From assembly GCA_001910725.1 (NCBI GenBank), contig MJGA01000001.1, positions 1,736,001 to 1,800,000 on the forward strand: a stretch of DNA of 64,000 nt. Direction: 5' to 3'. Shown in pieces: positions 12,092 through 22,792 of the stretch; position 1 is the stretch's first letter, and every line of letters begins with the position of its first letter. Source of the DNA: Phanerodontia chrysosporium (Eukaryota; Basidiomycota; Agaricomycetes; Polyporales; Phanerochaetaceae). The notes below the pieces were generated by a model. It searched no databases. It was not told the DNA's origin and worked only from the letters and a program-made list of their open reading frames with translations. The translations under genes were made by a program, and so were the position numbers.

Positions 12092-12852
12092 ATGAACATT
12101 CGCCAGGCACGGGTGAGTAGACTTGATGCCCACCTATAGCGAAAAAGGCTGAAGGATGGCAGGTAGAAGACCTCGCAGGCATGCAGGCCTGCAACCTGCA
12201 GAACCTGCCCGAGAACTACACCATGAAGTACTGTCTGTGCCCGCCCATCCCACTGCCCTTGCGCATACGCTCACGGAACATGCACACGTAGACCTCTACC
12301 ACGCTCTGAGCTGGCCGCAGCTCTCGTATGTCGCCGAGGACCACCAGGGCCGGATCGTGGGGTACATCCTGGCGAAGATGTGAGTACATGTCCCAGGGGC
12401 TTAGCGGGAGTTCTGACGAGGGGGATGCGCATCGCAGGGAGGAGGATGTTGCGGACGGCGATGAGCCGCACGGACATGTCACCTCCATCTCGGTGCTGAG
12501 GTCCTACAGACGGCTGGGCCTTGCGAAACGGCTCATGGTGCAGTCCCGTGCGTGACATCCCCTCTCTATCATGCCTCAACTGCTGAAATGCCTCTTACGT
12601 TACTTGCAGAGGAAGCCATGGCGACAGTCTACCGTGCCTCGTACGTCTCTCTGCACGTACGCAAGTCGAACCGCGCGGCGCTCGCCCTCTACAAGGACAC
12701 GCTCGGATTCACTGTGAAGGAGATCGAGAAGAAGTACTGTACGTTTCTCCCCCTGCCATCCACGTTGTACATAACTAATACGAGCTATCTCAGACGCGGA
12801 TGGCGAAGACGCCTACGCGATGCGGCTCTCTCTCAAGCATCTTGCTCGGTGA
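12092..12852 (+). CDS. NAA10: N-terminal acetyltransferase A catalytic subunit (Naa10/Ard1)
   Basis: Naa10 is the catalytic subunit of NatA, which acetylates nascent chains on the ribosome after initiator-Met removal. Six exons, 12092-12112, 12163-12232, 12292-12379, 12438-12547, 12610-12738 and 12794-12852, give 158 residues. The first exon codes only MNIRQAR. The next blocks, [34 protein letters not shown] and [20 protein letters not shown], are characteristic of Ard1. The acetyl-CoA loop is RRLGLA (R/QxxGxA/G). The chain ends soon after the GNAT fold ([12 protein letters not shown]) without the long acidic tail of yeast Ard1. All introns carry GT..AG and every join preserves frame. It is tail-to-tail with the minus-strand hydrolase, 122 bp away. 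Confidence 0.95.
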
Positions 12853-12974
12853 AGAAAAGTACACATATACCCGTTGATACAGCACACTACAAGTCCGTCA
12901 TACATCTATGTATACATACATACACATATCCTCCGCTTGAATTTCCAGGCGCTACTACAGCCTTGCATAGCACT

Positions 12975-14521
12975 CTACGTCTGTGCCTCTTCTGCCGCCT
13001 GGGTTGCAAGGTGTGCACCTTCATCTTCACTAAGCTTGGTGACGCCCTCCTCACCAGAAGGATGGTGCGCGGTACGGCGGATGGTGTCTGCATCGCCGCT
13101 GCGGCTCGCGACCATGACATCGCGTACGAGTTGTGCGGAGATAAGTCCCAGCTCGTAATAGCCGTCGTTCGTTCGCGCGTCGAACATGCCCGTGTGTGCC
13201 TCGATCTCGTCGCTCGCAATGCTGTTTGGCGCTTGTAGGAAGTGTGCAACGTAGTGCGACGACGCCTTGGGCAAGATCATGAACGTGCGTGGTGTAGGGT
13301 TCATGGGCGGGGACGGCGGAAGGTAGGTATAGAACCTATAGCATCTCAGTGAACAATTGCCCAGTGTGACACAGCTTCAGGGAGCCACGCACGTCCTGAA
13401 CAGCACGCCCAGCTTCTCCTCGATTTGCAACAGCTCGTCCACTCGCTTCCTGAGTGTAGCCTCATCCCAAAGGGTCCCGACGTACTTCATGTGGTCTGTT
13501 GCCCACGTGTATCCTACTCCGATCTCCTCTCGCTTGAAATACGCAGTTCCCGCCGCTGCTCCCGCGAGCAGCGCGCCACCGACAGCGAACGCGGTTGGTG
13601 CCCATTTCTTCCAGGGTGACGCGGGGCCCGGTGGGACAGGCGGCAAGGCGGCCTTGGGGACTGCAGGACCTGTCGCTGTTGGCTTGGAGCCGAAGAACGA
13701 TGTCGTCGAGGAGATTATTTGATGCGCCGACTTGACATAGCCCGCAGCTTGATTTGCTGTGTTCTTGAACACGCCGGGATGCAAGCCAAAGTACTAGAAG
13801 ATAATGTGAGCGGGGTATGGTGATGGTATGCTAGGGGCGTACGGGAGTGTCGTAGGCTAAGCATGCGACAATGTTTGGCCAGAGAGGGGCAGACTGGTCG
13901 GGACGGGTGCGGACGAATTCTATGAGCGCGTCCGCTGCAAGCAGACCGCCCATGCTACATTTCTATCAGCATGCTACACCAAGAATGGGGTAACTGCACT
14001 GACCTGTGCCCGCAAAGAACTATTCTCGCTTTGCCTGCCCCTCCGCCGAGGCCGTTAGCGACTTCGCGCTCGACCGTCAGGTTAGTGAGCCAATCTGCGA
14101 ATCGGATTACAGCTGCGCTCTGTGAGGTTCAGGCTTCAAAATCAAAGCAGCCACCATCATAGCTTACCAGTTCCCCCTTCGTCTAATTACACGTGTGCTA
14201 ACATTTAGTTGGGGGCTCGCTGTGATAGGAGGCGGTACGAACCTCGTATGCAGGAAAGACAACACTCTCGACGTGGACGTTGCTTATTGTTTCGGAAAGC
14301 ACATGTTGCAACCTCTCTGGAAACTGTCCAAACGTCGATTCCGTTCCTTTAAATCTGCATCAATGTGTTAGTTTGGCTACACACAATGCTCTACTAGAAC
14401 TGCAGCACCCACCCATGGATGAAGATAACGAGTAGGAGATCCTGAGGTGCATGTACTGCAGTTCCTGGAGATGCGCCGTCTCTGTTGGCGAGCCAGCGGG
14501 CTGTATGTCGTCTGCATTCAT
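12975..14521 (-). CDS. Putative alpha/beta hydrolase (DUF676-like serine esterase)
   Basis: This is a lipase-like alpha/beta hydrolase conserved in basidiomycetes; its substrate is unknown. Minus-strand exons: first exon to 14413, then 14243-14354, 14168-14182, 14004-14119, 13843-13954, 13393-13793 and 12975-13335. The N-terminal strand [15 protein letters not shown] places the oxyanion-loop HG. The nucleophile elbow is GHSMGG, with its serine codon split across an intron. A later segment has a hydrophobic Ala/Gly-rich helix ([18 protein letters not shown]). One exon is only 15 nt (TKGEL). The 5' end is unsure: the ATG at 14521 opens a frame one base out of register with the DLLLV exon. Either an upstream exon exists or one base is missing, for example in the G run at 14498-14500. 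The divergent CCDC97-like gene begins at 14717. Confidence 0.75.
14168..14182 (-). other. 15-nt micro-exon of the hydrolase gene
   Basis: The exon codes TKGEL. It is bordered by an ATTAG acceptor and a GTAAGC donor, and it joins VVFPAYE to [11 protein letters not shown] in frame. Without it the link between those conserved blocks is lost. Confidence 0.7.
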
Positions 14522-14716
14522 GGTGGTCACTGCGAGAGTTGGAAGCTGTACCCTCCGCCAAGCCAACGCGCAGAGAGACGCGCACCAGTGACCGGGTGAG
14601 CGGTCCGGCGCTTCCGTAGCAATGACGGCATCTGCTTTGGACGCGACTCACGACCTGCACTCATATACCACCTCGGGGCTGCACTCACGACATACTATAC
14701 CACTCCTACATTCAAG

Positions 14717-15534
14717 ATGTCTGCAGTGGCAGATGCTACAGAACCACATATCTTGGTCGTACTCAAATATTTGGGTCTCCGAAAGACTACGAGCCTTCTC
14801 CAGTCAAACAGCCAGAGGAGTTCCTCGCCCAGCACATGCGAAGCCTGCCACGCGATCTGCTAGTACTATTCTCTCCATATGTTACCGCAAGGCAGCGTAC
14901 AAAGCTCCCGGCTATACGTAACCGACGCTTGCGCTACTTTGAGTCCAATCCACCCGAGTTCCGGATGCCCGGGGCAAAGCTACGTTCTCCTCTCTTTGGC
15001 CCGGCCCCGTGGGGAACATGCTGGACGTCGCGCGAGGGGAGGCCAAGGACGAGAAGGAGTGGGCGGAGACGGAATTCATGGAAGGGCGGACGGAAGGGAG
15101 GCAAGTTGGGAAACTGGGAGAATTGCTTGGAACATGGACGGAGGAGCGAGAGGCCGAGCGGGCAAGGGACTTGCGCCGGCAGCAGCGCGAGGCGGAGGAG
15201 GCCATCCCAGAGGAGGAAGAGGACACGGATGACGAAGAGGCTGCTGCTGCCGCGGCGCAGGAGGAGCTGTCACCCCAGGAGACGGAGGAACTCTTCAAGC
15301 GTCGTCTCAAAGAGCGGTTCATCTACGGGTTGCTAGACGTACGCCCATTACTCAGCCTCTCCTCCACGTCACTCGCGGCTCACGGCCCGTTTTTTGCCTC
15401 AGGGCGTCGACTACGACCGGGTCGATTGGGACGAAAAATGGGACCCGGACCTCGATCGGGACGAGGAAGAGCGCTGGTTCGACGACGAAGAAGAAAGCAC
15501 CGCGATGGACTTGGAGCCGTCCGTGGATGTGTAA
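14717..15534 (+). CDS. CCDC97-like (DUF2052) protein
   Basis: This protein resembles the CCDC97 family, a conserved nuclear protein linked to the SF3b splicing complex. The C-terminal signature is strong: RFIYGLLDGVDYDRVDWDEK followed by DEEERWFDDEEE, across a clear intron at 15339-15402. The middle has a Lys/Glu-rich stretch (KDEKEWAETEF) and an acidic, Ala-rich linker. The reading frame slips twice, at about 14773-14775 and 15011-15014, both G runs. One extra G at each site would give a continuous protein of roughly 250 residues. Alternatively two 53-nt introns could be drawn (14759-14811, GTACTC..CAG, and 14984-15036, GTTCTC..GAG). The second has weak signals and both drop conserved-looking sequence. 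I favour missing bases. The gene shares an upstream region with the minus-strand hydrolase. Confidence 0.75.
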
Positions 15535-15676
15535 GCAGTGCCAAGAATTATTGGTAGAGTACGAGTCCGCTGCCACAACGCGACGTTGCGCTGAACAATA
15601 CATGTCCCCTTACTAAGGTTCGCGTCGCGTCGCGAATACTCCATTTGCCGATGCCTCATCCAACTATACGCACCGA

Positions 15677-15684
15677 TATAAAAA
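15677..15684 (+). promoter_or_regulatory. TATA box of aldo-keto reductase gene
   Basis: TATAAAAA lies 88 bp upstream of the ATG at 15765, a normal distance for a core promoter plus a short leader. Confidence 0.6.
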
Positions 15685-15764
15685 GCACCGCTCCCTGCTT
15701 GAGCAGCAGAACATCTTGTAGAGCCTGCAACCGTCCTCTATACCACGCGCATACCTAAGATAAA

Positions 15765-17091
15765 ATGGCGCCAGTCCCCACCTTCAAGCTGAACACAGGT
15801 GCTGAGGCCCCCGCAATTGGTACGTAACTCTGCATAGACTCGTGTGACAATGACCACTGACCTTCGTACTCTAGGCCTTGGATGCTGGGCCGGCTTTGAC
15901 AAGAAGGATCGAGAGAATGCCAAGGAATGGATCCTTGCTGCGCTCAAGGTCAGGAAAACCCGTTATTCGGTCGCTGGCTTGAGGACTGACTGGCTATTCG
16001 TCGGTAGGCTGGCTACAGACGCATTGACACTGCGTGGTTCTATGGTATGGATTACCTCATGATTCAGTGTTTGCGAGTGTCGCTCAGACTGGCCCGGCAG
16101 AAACCGAGAAGGCCGTTGGGGAGGCCATCAAAGAGTCTGGCATTCCTCGCGAGGAGATTTTCGTTACCACCAAGTTGTCGTAAGTATATTTGGGTCTGAA
16201 ATCTTGGTAAGATGTACTTAGGACGAGGACAGGTGGCACCATGCAGGTGGCCATGAGGAAGAAGGCATCAATAGCAGTCTCGAGCGTCTCGGTCTCGACT
16301 ATGTTGACCTCGTACGCTACGTCCTTTTATATGCATGGTATACATCCGCTAACTGGCAGCGCACAGTGGCTCATGCACTGGCCGCAGGCTATGGTCTACG
16401 AAGGTAAGTTGCTGACAGTGTGGTCTATTAAAAATCATTGCTAACGTAGCCAACAGACAACAACCCCCTTCCCAAAGACGAGAACGGCAACCTGAAGGTC
16501 AACCACGAGGCCGACTTCCGTAAGACATGGGCCGCAATGGAGAAGATCTACGAGTCGGGCAAGGTTAAGGCCATTGGCGTCAGCAACTTCTCCATTAAGA
16601 AGTACGCAGTCCTGTGTTCTTCTCGGCGCTCATATACTGACATTTTACCAGCTTGGAAATTCTCCTGAAGGATGCCAAGGTTGTCCCTGCTGACAATCAG
16701 GTCGAGTACGTGCCTCTCGCCTCCTTACCGCGGGCCAGCCACTCATCGCTACGCACGCAGGCTGCACCCTTACCTCGTGCAAGAGGACCTCGTCCGGTAC
16801 TGCCAGGAGCGCGGCATCGCCGTGACGGCGTACACGCCGACGGGCTACGCGACCGTGCGCGAGAACCCGGTCATCGTCGAGCTCGCACAAAAGTACAACG
16901 CGACGCCGGCGCAGGTGATCCTCGCGTGGCACGTCGCGCGCGGCGTGCACGCCGTGCCGTGCAGCAAGAACCCGAAGCACCAGGCGGAGAACATCGACCT
17001 GCCCGTCCTCGCGCCCGAGGACGTGCGCCGCATCTCGGCGCTCGACCGCGGCCAGCGGCTCTGCAATGGCCCGACGCGAAGGGCATGGTGA
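15765..17091 (+). CDS. Aldo-keto reductase
   Basis: This is an NADPH-dependent aldo-keto reductase of the TIM-barrel family. Nine exons (15765-15819, 15875-15948, 16008-16044, 16101-16179, 16233-16311, 16367-16403, 16457-16601, 16652-16705, 16761-17091) code 296 residues as read. The tetrad is visible: Asp and Tyr in DTAWFY, Lys in VTTKLS and His in LMHWP. Cofactor-binding blocks are GVSNFS, QVELHPYL and the loop around VPCSKNPKHQAENI. The frame ends early at 17089-17091. Just after LCNGP the family's usual tail continues in another frame (DAKGMVNGWTLEQLGW, to the stop at 17121-17123). One more C in the run 17070-17072 would restore it, adding about ten residues. Substrate is not predictable; D-xylose, glycerol or other carbonyls are all possible. 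Confidence 0.9.
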
Positions 17092-17123
17092 ACGGCTGGA
17101 CGCTCGAGCAGCTGGGCTGGTAG

Positions 17124-17836
17124 AGTCCCAAACCGAAAGTATACTTGAAAGTACACTCATCGATAATAGAATACCCTTTTGCATTGCAGTGAAGTGAGGT
17201 CTCGGAAGAGTGGTCCGGTGCGTGGGCTGTGGGCTCGCGGAGCGAACGAGGTACGTGCTGTGTCATATGATGGGTGCTAGTGAACGCGGTGCCCGTTCTC
17301 ATGAAAAGTCATGTTATGTTCGATCACACTCGAAGAACGTCTCTGTATGTGATTGTCTGCATGAGAGACCGTCATAACGTGATATTCGCCATGCATGGTG
17401 GGGCCCACTTACCGGAGATTATCCTAGTTTACAGGACAAGCACCGGTGTCTTAGGCCTACCTGGCGGTATGCAACGGTACGATCCACCTACAGATTGGCT
17501 AGGAGACACCTCGAGCAATTATTAAATATTGTAGATCACTCTGGTTACGAACATTCGTCGAGAACTCCAATTCTAGCTATGCCTGTCACCCCGCACAAGG
17601 ATCTGCTGGCGACCGACGAATATCCTCAATTAGCCTATTTCTCGGGGAACCAGCCTTCTTCGCCTCTTCGCGCATTCAGACCGTCAGGCTTGGCATGCTT
17701 GGCAAACAAGAAGCCCGAGAGTCAATTTTGCGACATTGCGAGGCGGGCAGACGGATAGGACGCGGTGCTCATATAAAAGTGCAGCAGAGGCGGGTGTCGT
17801 CCTGCGTCGAGCACGCATAGGGCCGCCTCCTCAGCC
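17124..17836. other. Intergenic between aldo-keto reductase and AA9 gene
   Basis: About 700 bp that include the reductase 3' flank and the AA9 promoter. It is AT-richer than coding sequence, and no exon is recognisable on either strand. Confidence 0.5.
17772..17779 (+). promoter_or_regulatory. TATA box of AA9 LPMO gene
   Basis: TATAAAAG lies 65 bp upstream of the ATG at 17837, as expected for a strongly inducible secreted-enzyme gene. Confidence 0.65.
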
Positions 17837-18832
17837 ATGAAGCTCGCTCTCCTCTCTCTCCTCTCGCTCCTGGCCGCGTCGGCCAGCGCGCACTGTAAGC
17901 CGACCCGCTTCCTCTACCGCCGCTTGCGCTGGATGCTGACGCCGGCCGCGCAGTCACGATGCAGTACATCTGGGTGAACGGCGTGGACCAGGGGCAGAAC
18001 GTCGACATCCGCGTGCCGCCGAACAACAACCCGGTGACGGACGTGACGAGCAAGGACCTGACGTGCAATGTGAACGGGCTCTCGGGCGCGGGCGTCGGCA
18101 CCGTGACGGTGCCCGCAGGCGCGACGATCACGTTCGAGTGGCACCAGCACGCGCAGCGCACGGGCGAGGACGCGATCTCGGGCGGCCACAAGGGCCCCGT
18201 GCAAGTGTACATCGCCAAGGCGCCCTCGGATGCATCGTCGTTCGACGGCCAGGGGACGGTCTGGACCAAGATCTACTCGTCTGGCCTCGTCAATGCGCAG
18301 ACGCAGCAGTGGGCGACGGACGTCGTGAACGCGAACGGCGGCAAGCATAGCGTCACCCTCCCGAAGTCGCTGCCGCCGGGGCAGTACCTGCTCCGTGCCG
18401 AGATTGTGAGTAGAGTGGTGCGGACGTGCTGGCTCACGTACTGATGTTGTCGATGCTAGATTGCGCTGCACGTCGCTCAGAGCTACCCCGGTGCTCAATT
18501 CGTGAGTATTCTCGTAAATTGCTGGGTCTTACTGACCGTCTTGTGCCTGCTACCTCCAGTACATCGGTGAGTCTTTCAATATGTATCTAGGCGAGCTGAG
18601 GCTGATTGTCAACTACAGGCTGCGCCCAAATCAACATCAGCGGTGGAGGCAACGCGAACCCTCCCAAGATTGCTATCCCAGGCAACTACAAGCCGACCGA
18701 TCCTGGCATCACTGTCAACATCTACAACAACCTGCAGAGCTACACGGCGTGAGTACCTTCTGGATAGTGACCGCGAGCGATACTGATGTTGGGAACTCTT
18801 CAAGTCCCGGCGGCCCTGTCTGGTCTGGCTGA
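17837..18832 (+). CDS. AA9 lytic polysaccharide monooxygenase
   Basis: This is a secreted copper enzyme that oxidatively cleaves cellulose or related glycans. Exons 17837-17894, 17954-18405, 18460-18501, 18560-18566, 18619-18748 and 18805-18832 give 238 residues. A signal peptide, [18 protein letters not shown], ends just before His19, which becomes the N-terminal copper ligand after processing. The second copper histidine is in [14 protein letters not shown]. The axial Tyr and conserved Gln/Cys are in GAQFYIGCAQI. The chain stops at PGGPVWSG with no CBM1 or linker, so it is a single-domain AA9. One exon has only 7 nt. Expression is probably driven by the TATA box at 17772. The enzyme marks the organism as a plant-biomass degrader. 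Confidence 0.95.
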
Positions 18833-19405
18833 GAGAGTCAATGTATTTTTTATGTCTTGTATGCCTTCAATGCAGAATGGTTCGAAGTTGGAAAATGGAC
18901 CTAGTTGTGCACTTACAGAGCCGCAAAGCCTCCGCGCATCGGGCTGTAAATGAACTTGGTTGATCCGGATGACCGGTGCGATCGGCCGTGGCAGACTGAG
19001 ACGGACATCCCCTCCTGCTCTCCTCGTCCACGACATCCCGCGATTTCTCAGAGGCAGACAGTCTTTTCAACCTTGTTTGCACGGGTGAAGCTGGTGACAT
19101 CACTTCAGGAAGCCGAGGATGAGGATTTGCCTCCCACGAGAGCGTTCCGTTGCAGCCGACACTATCTCCGGCGTCCTCAACGTTGGACACGCACCCTGAA
19201 CATCTGCCCCGGCTGCGCCTCATGGCCCTACGCCCTTGACCTGCCCCACCCTCACCCTCACCCTACGCCCTGCGTCTCCCTCTGCCCTGCCCCCTCCGTT
19301 CTGCGACAGTGCGTCCCTGCCCTCCGCCCAGGGTTGCAAGCTAGACAATAAATTGACTTTGCTCCCCGAATCGTGCAGCCTCCTCCGGATTCTCGCTTTC
19401 GCCTC
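18833..19405. other. Intergenic between AA9 and 14-3-3 genes
   Basis: It should hold the AA9 3' UTR and the 14-3-3 promoter. A short CACCCT run at about 19247-19265 is too brief to be telomeric. No coding exon is seen. Confidence 0.5.
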
Positions 19406-20309
19406 ATGTCGCCTGCTGTAAGTGCTCTTCTTGGAGGTCCTGCCGATCGTCTTTGACGTGTCTCTGCGCGTGCAGCTAGACATGACTGTGTCGCGGCTAG
19501 ACCGGCTTTACCTTGCGAGGGTAGCAGACCAAGCAGACCGCTACAGAGGTGAGCGTACCTACGTATCCGCTGCAGCCGAGCTCCTTTGACAGTCCTCACA
19601 GATGTCGTCGCCCAGATCAAGAGCCTCATAAACGGCCCAAACGACCAGCTGACGATTGAAGAACGGAACCTGCTGTCCATCGCGTTCAAGCACATAACAG
19701 GCCAGCTGCGCAACCAGTGGCGGGTTATCGACAACCTCGAGAAGCGCGAGGCGCCACGCTCGACGCCACACCAGGTCGCCCTCATGCACCTCCAGAAGGA
19801 GCGCATACGGCGCGAGCTCGAGGGCGCCTGCCTCGAGATCATCGACCTCCTCGAAAAGTTCCTCATCCCGTCGTCCAACGCGGGCGAGGAGAGGGTCTTC
19901 TACAGCAAAATGTAAGCAACCCCCTCGCACGCACGCTCGTTCTGGATTCGCGGCTGACGTTCACAGGCGCGGCGACTACTACCGGTACCTCGCCGAGTTC
20001 ACAAAGGACCAGCCGGACGACCGGAACGCGTCGTCGTCGCTCGACGCGTACAAGCTCGCGTACAAGCATGCGACGTGCACGCTCGAGCCGACACACCCGA
20101 CGCGCCTCGGGCTCGCACTCAACTTTGCGGTCTACTACCACGACATCGCGGACAGCCCCGAGCGTGCGTGCTTCCTCGCCAAGCACGCGTTCGACGAGGC
20201 CATCCAGGCCGCGTCCGCCATGCCCGAGGGCCAGGCCCTCGAGGACTCGCTCACCATCCTCCAGCTCCTCCGCGACGACATGATCCTCTGGTCCGGCGAG
20301 ATACAGTAG
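19406..20309 (+). CDS. 14-3-3 family protein
   Basis: This is a dimeric phosphoserine/threonine-binding adaptor. Exons 19406-19417, 19476-19548, 19602-19911 and 19967-20309 give 245 residues. The tiny first exon (MSPA) joins by GTAAGT..GTGCAG; a second in-frame ATG at 19482 is an alternative start. Conserved helices are visible: ERNLLSIAFKHITG, LLEKFLIPSSNAGEERVFYSKM, MRGDYYRYLAEF, TRLGLALNFAVYYHDI, AFDEAI and LLRDDMILW. The phosphopeptide pocket residues equivalent to Lys49, Arg56, Arg127 and Tyr128 of the human zeta form are all present. The protein is fairly divergent: its N-terminal dimer helix reads LDRLYLARVADQADRY, and the C-terminus stops a few residues after the last helix without a long acidic tail. 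It may be a second, specialised paralogue. Confidence 0.92.
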
Positions 20310-20562
20310 CTGTTGCTGTGTCCCTGACCGCGCCTGTCTTGTTTGTTCTGCTCTGTTGCTTGCTTTGAGTTATGTTATTCTCACTTGATTCCACAATGTC
20401 ATTCTTAGCATGATAGGTTCTACTGTCTCCCTAACTCCAAGTCTGTCGTCGACGTGACATAGCCGGCTTAACACCTAGGTATACCGTAATACAACTCGGA
20501 AGGGTATCCAACTAGCAGAATGTAGCATGCCTTCGTGCCGTGGGCATCTCGAGGTTTTCAGT

Positions 20563-22792
20563 TTACTTGCGCCGCTTGCGCGTCCTCGACCGTCCCACCA
20601 TATCACCATAGAAGTGAATCGCCTCCGCATCGAGGAACTCCCTCACCCGCAGGCGGAACCGTCCCGAGACCGCCCGCGCGGCGCCTTCGCCCTCGCCCTC
20701 CTCGCCACTGCCCTCCGGCACCTGGTCTTTGCCCCTGCCCTGCCCTTCCCCGGCGCAGCACGTGTGCGCCCCGTGTCGAGGTCGCCCGCGAGCGCGAGGA
20801 ACGTCTCGAACGGCACGGGCTCGTACCGCAGGATCTTGGCGTACAGCGCCGCGTCGCTGAGGATGCGCGCGCGCAGTGTTGCGTGCAGTGCCCCGTCGCT
20901 GAGCTCCTCGCCCTTCTTGCCTCCCCATCCCCCTGCCCCGCCGCCGCCGCCACCACCACCACCACCACCGCCACCATCGCTCTCGCTGCTGCTGCCCGCG
21001 GTGCGCTTGGGTTTGCTCGCGCGTTTGCGTTTTGGGGGTGACGTGGCCTCGCCCGTGGGCTTGGGAGCAGCAGCCCGTGCGCTCAGCAAGGGGTCGTCGT
21101 GGGGGTCGTAATGTATCATGGCATCGTCGTGCATGTCCTCCTCCCACCTGTCCGCGGGCCTGTACTCTTGCTCCTCGTCGCGTGCAGCGTCCGTGCCGCT
21201 GAGGTCGCGCCGCCTGGCGCGGCTGGGACTGCCTCCAGGCGACCTGCCCCCGCGCAGCGGCGACGAGTTCGACACCTCGTGGAAGACACGCCGCACCGGA
21301 CTCGCGGGGCCTCGCTCGCCGTCCGAGTCCGAGAGGACGTCCACTACGCGGCCGCGCGCGCCAAAGCGCCTCGCGAGCGCGCTCTCGCCGAACGGCTGCG
21401 TGTGCGGCGGGCTCGCGCCGCGTCCTCGTCTTCTTCTGGCAGGCCGAGGCGGTGTGCGGGCGCGCCTTCGTCTGGGCCCGTCGCGCCGGGGACGTGTTGT
21501 GCTACTTGGGTGTGGAGGAGCGACGCCGCGGGGCGGTACGCGCGCGCGAGCGTGCTCTCGGCGAAGGGCTGCGTGCACGGCGGCGCGTCGCTGTCGTCTG
21601 GCGCGGCAGGCGCGGGTGGGGCGTCGACGCCCAGGAGGAGACGTGCGCGCTCGAGGATGCCCGCGCGCGTCTCCGCGGGCGCACGCACGGTCTCGACGAC
21701 CTTGCGGCGCGGGCCGGGGCGCTTGCGCGCGCCGCCGTCGATGCGCTCCGCGAGGAGCGTGCCGGGCGCGTCGTCCTCTGCGGGCTTGTCGCTTGCGGGC
21801 GGGGGCGCGTCGCGCAGACGGCGGAGCTCCGCGCGGACGAGCTGCTGCACGGTGTCGGGCTCGAGCGCGAGCTTCGCGGCGCACGCGGCGACGTGCTTGG
21901 CCTTCTGCGGGGCGGTCTTGCGCGCGGTCCATGCGAGCTCGCAGCACACGCACCTGCGCAGCCGCGCCATGTCGCTGTCGGAGAGCCCGTCGAGGTATGC
22001 GGAACGCGACACTTTGCGCGGTTTCGCTGCAGGCGCGGGGGCAGTCGGCGCGGCGGGCTGCTGGGGCATGGTCTCGGGTGGGGCAGCGGCTAGTGCAGGG
22101 GTGTAGCGTCCGCTGGAGGAGGCTCGAGACATGGAGCGTGATGGCCCGGCATATGCGAAGCGCGCGATGTTGAGTGCGCGTGCAGGGCGAGGAGACGGCG
22201 AAAGCACGAGGGCGGCTGGCGAGAGGTTGGGCGAGACATGGACTGCTGTAGTCGTCGTAGCGATTATGGGAGGTCGCTGCTCGCTTGTCCGGCTGAATGA
22301 CGGGAACGAAGGCTTTGGAGGCAGGCCAAGGATTTCCCGCACCGAGGGCAAATGGGTCTCATCGCAGGACGAGTCTGTCTCAGCTGTAGGGAATTGTACC
22401 AATGTCCTCGAGAAGCATTGGAAAAAGGCTTCTCACCATGTATTAAATATTTGCTTGCCGTCTGACACGGCTTAGGGGCGGAACAGTTACGCGGCCCTCT
22501 CCCGTCGTCGTCCGAAGAGTCTGGTAAATTGCTCAGGGGTGCTGTCGACGCACGCAGGAGATGGGGACACACCAGAGATGTCTACGACGGTGTGATTGAG
22601 ACGTCGTGGGACAGACGGCAGCTCGTCGTCAGAGCTGAGGACGACGACGGAACCGTTCGACTTGCCAGGAGAGCGGGGGCTGGGGCTTTGGCGGGATTGC
22701 TGGAGCCTGCGGTGCTCGCGTTCTGGCTCCGAGTCTGGGACGACGTCGTCCTCTGCTGGGCGGACAGGCAGTCTCAGCGCGCGAGGGACCAT
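20563..22792 (-). CDS. SLX4: Structure-specific endonuclease scaffold Slx4
   Basis: Slx4 is the scaffold subunit of the Slx1-Slx4 endonuclease, which acts on branched DNA and Holliday junctions. The first exon (22491-22792) begins MVPRALRLPVRPAEDDVVPD and is acidic/Ser-rich. An 84-nt intron probably leads into the second segment at 22406 (LPSVREILGLPPKPSF). A C2HC-like zinc finger follows (CVCCELAWTARK, then HVAAC). Next come two copies of an APPxTQPFxES motif and an acidic linker with a Gly run. The C-terminal Slx1-binding domain contains ALYAKILRYEPVPFETFL and FRLRVREFLDAEAIHFYG. The frame slips by one missing base near 21409-21411, where an extra C makes APPHTQPFGES continuous. It slips again somewhere in 20740-20785, a run-rich stretch before VSGRFRLRVREF. 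POL32 is divergent, 144 bp away. Confidence 0.85.
20939..20975 (-). repeat. GGN trinucleotide repeat coding poly-Gly in SLX4
   Basis: On the plus strand the stretch is (CCG/CCA)n. On the coding strand it gives about 13-14 glycines between an acidic Ser-rich segment and the C-terminal domain. It is a likely length-variable microsatellite. Confidence 0.8.

Noticed and set aside
19247..19265. Telomere-like CACCCT repeats
   Set aside because: Only about three units are present, the unit differs from the usual TTAGGG-type fungal repeat, and it lies inside a gene-dense region.
21099..22173. Long plus-strand open frames of about 335-350 codons
   Set aside because: They are antisense to SLX4. The Arg/Ala-rich, low-complexity translation reflects high GC content, and the minus-strand frame carries recognisable Slx4 motifs.
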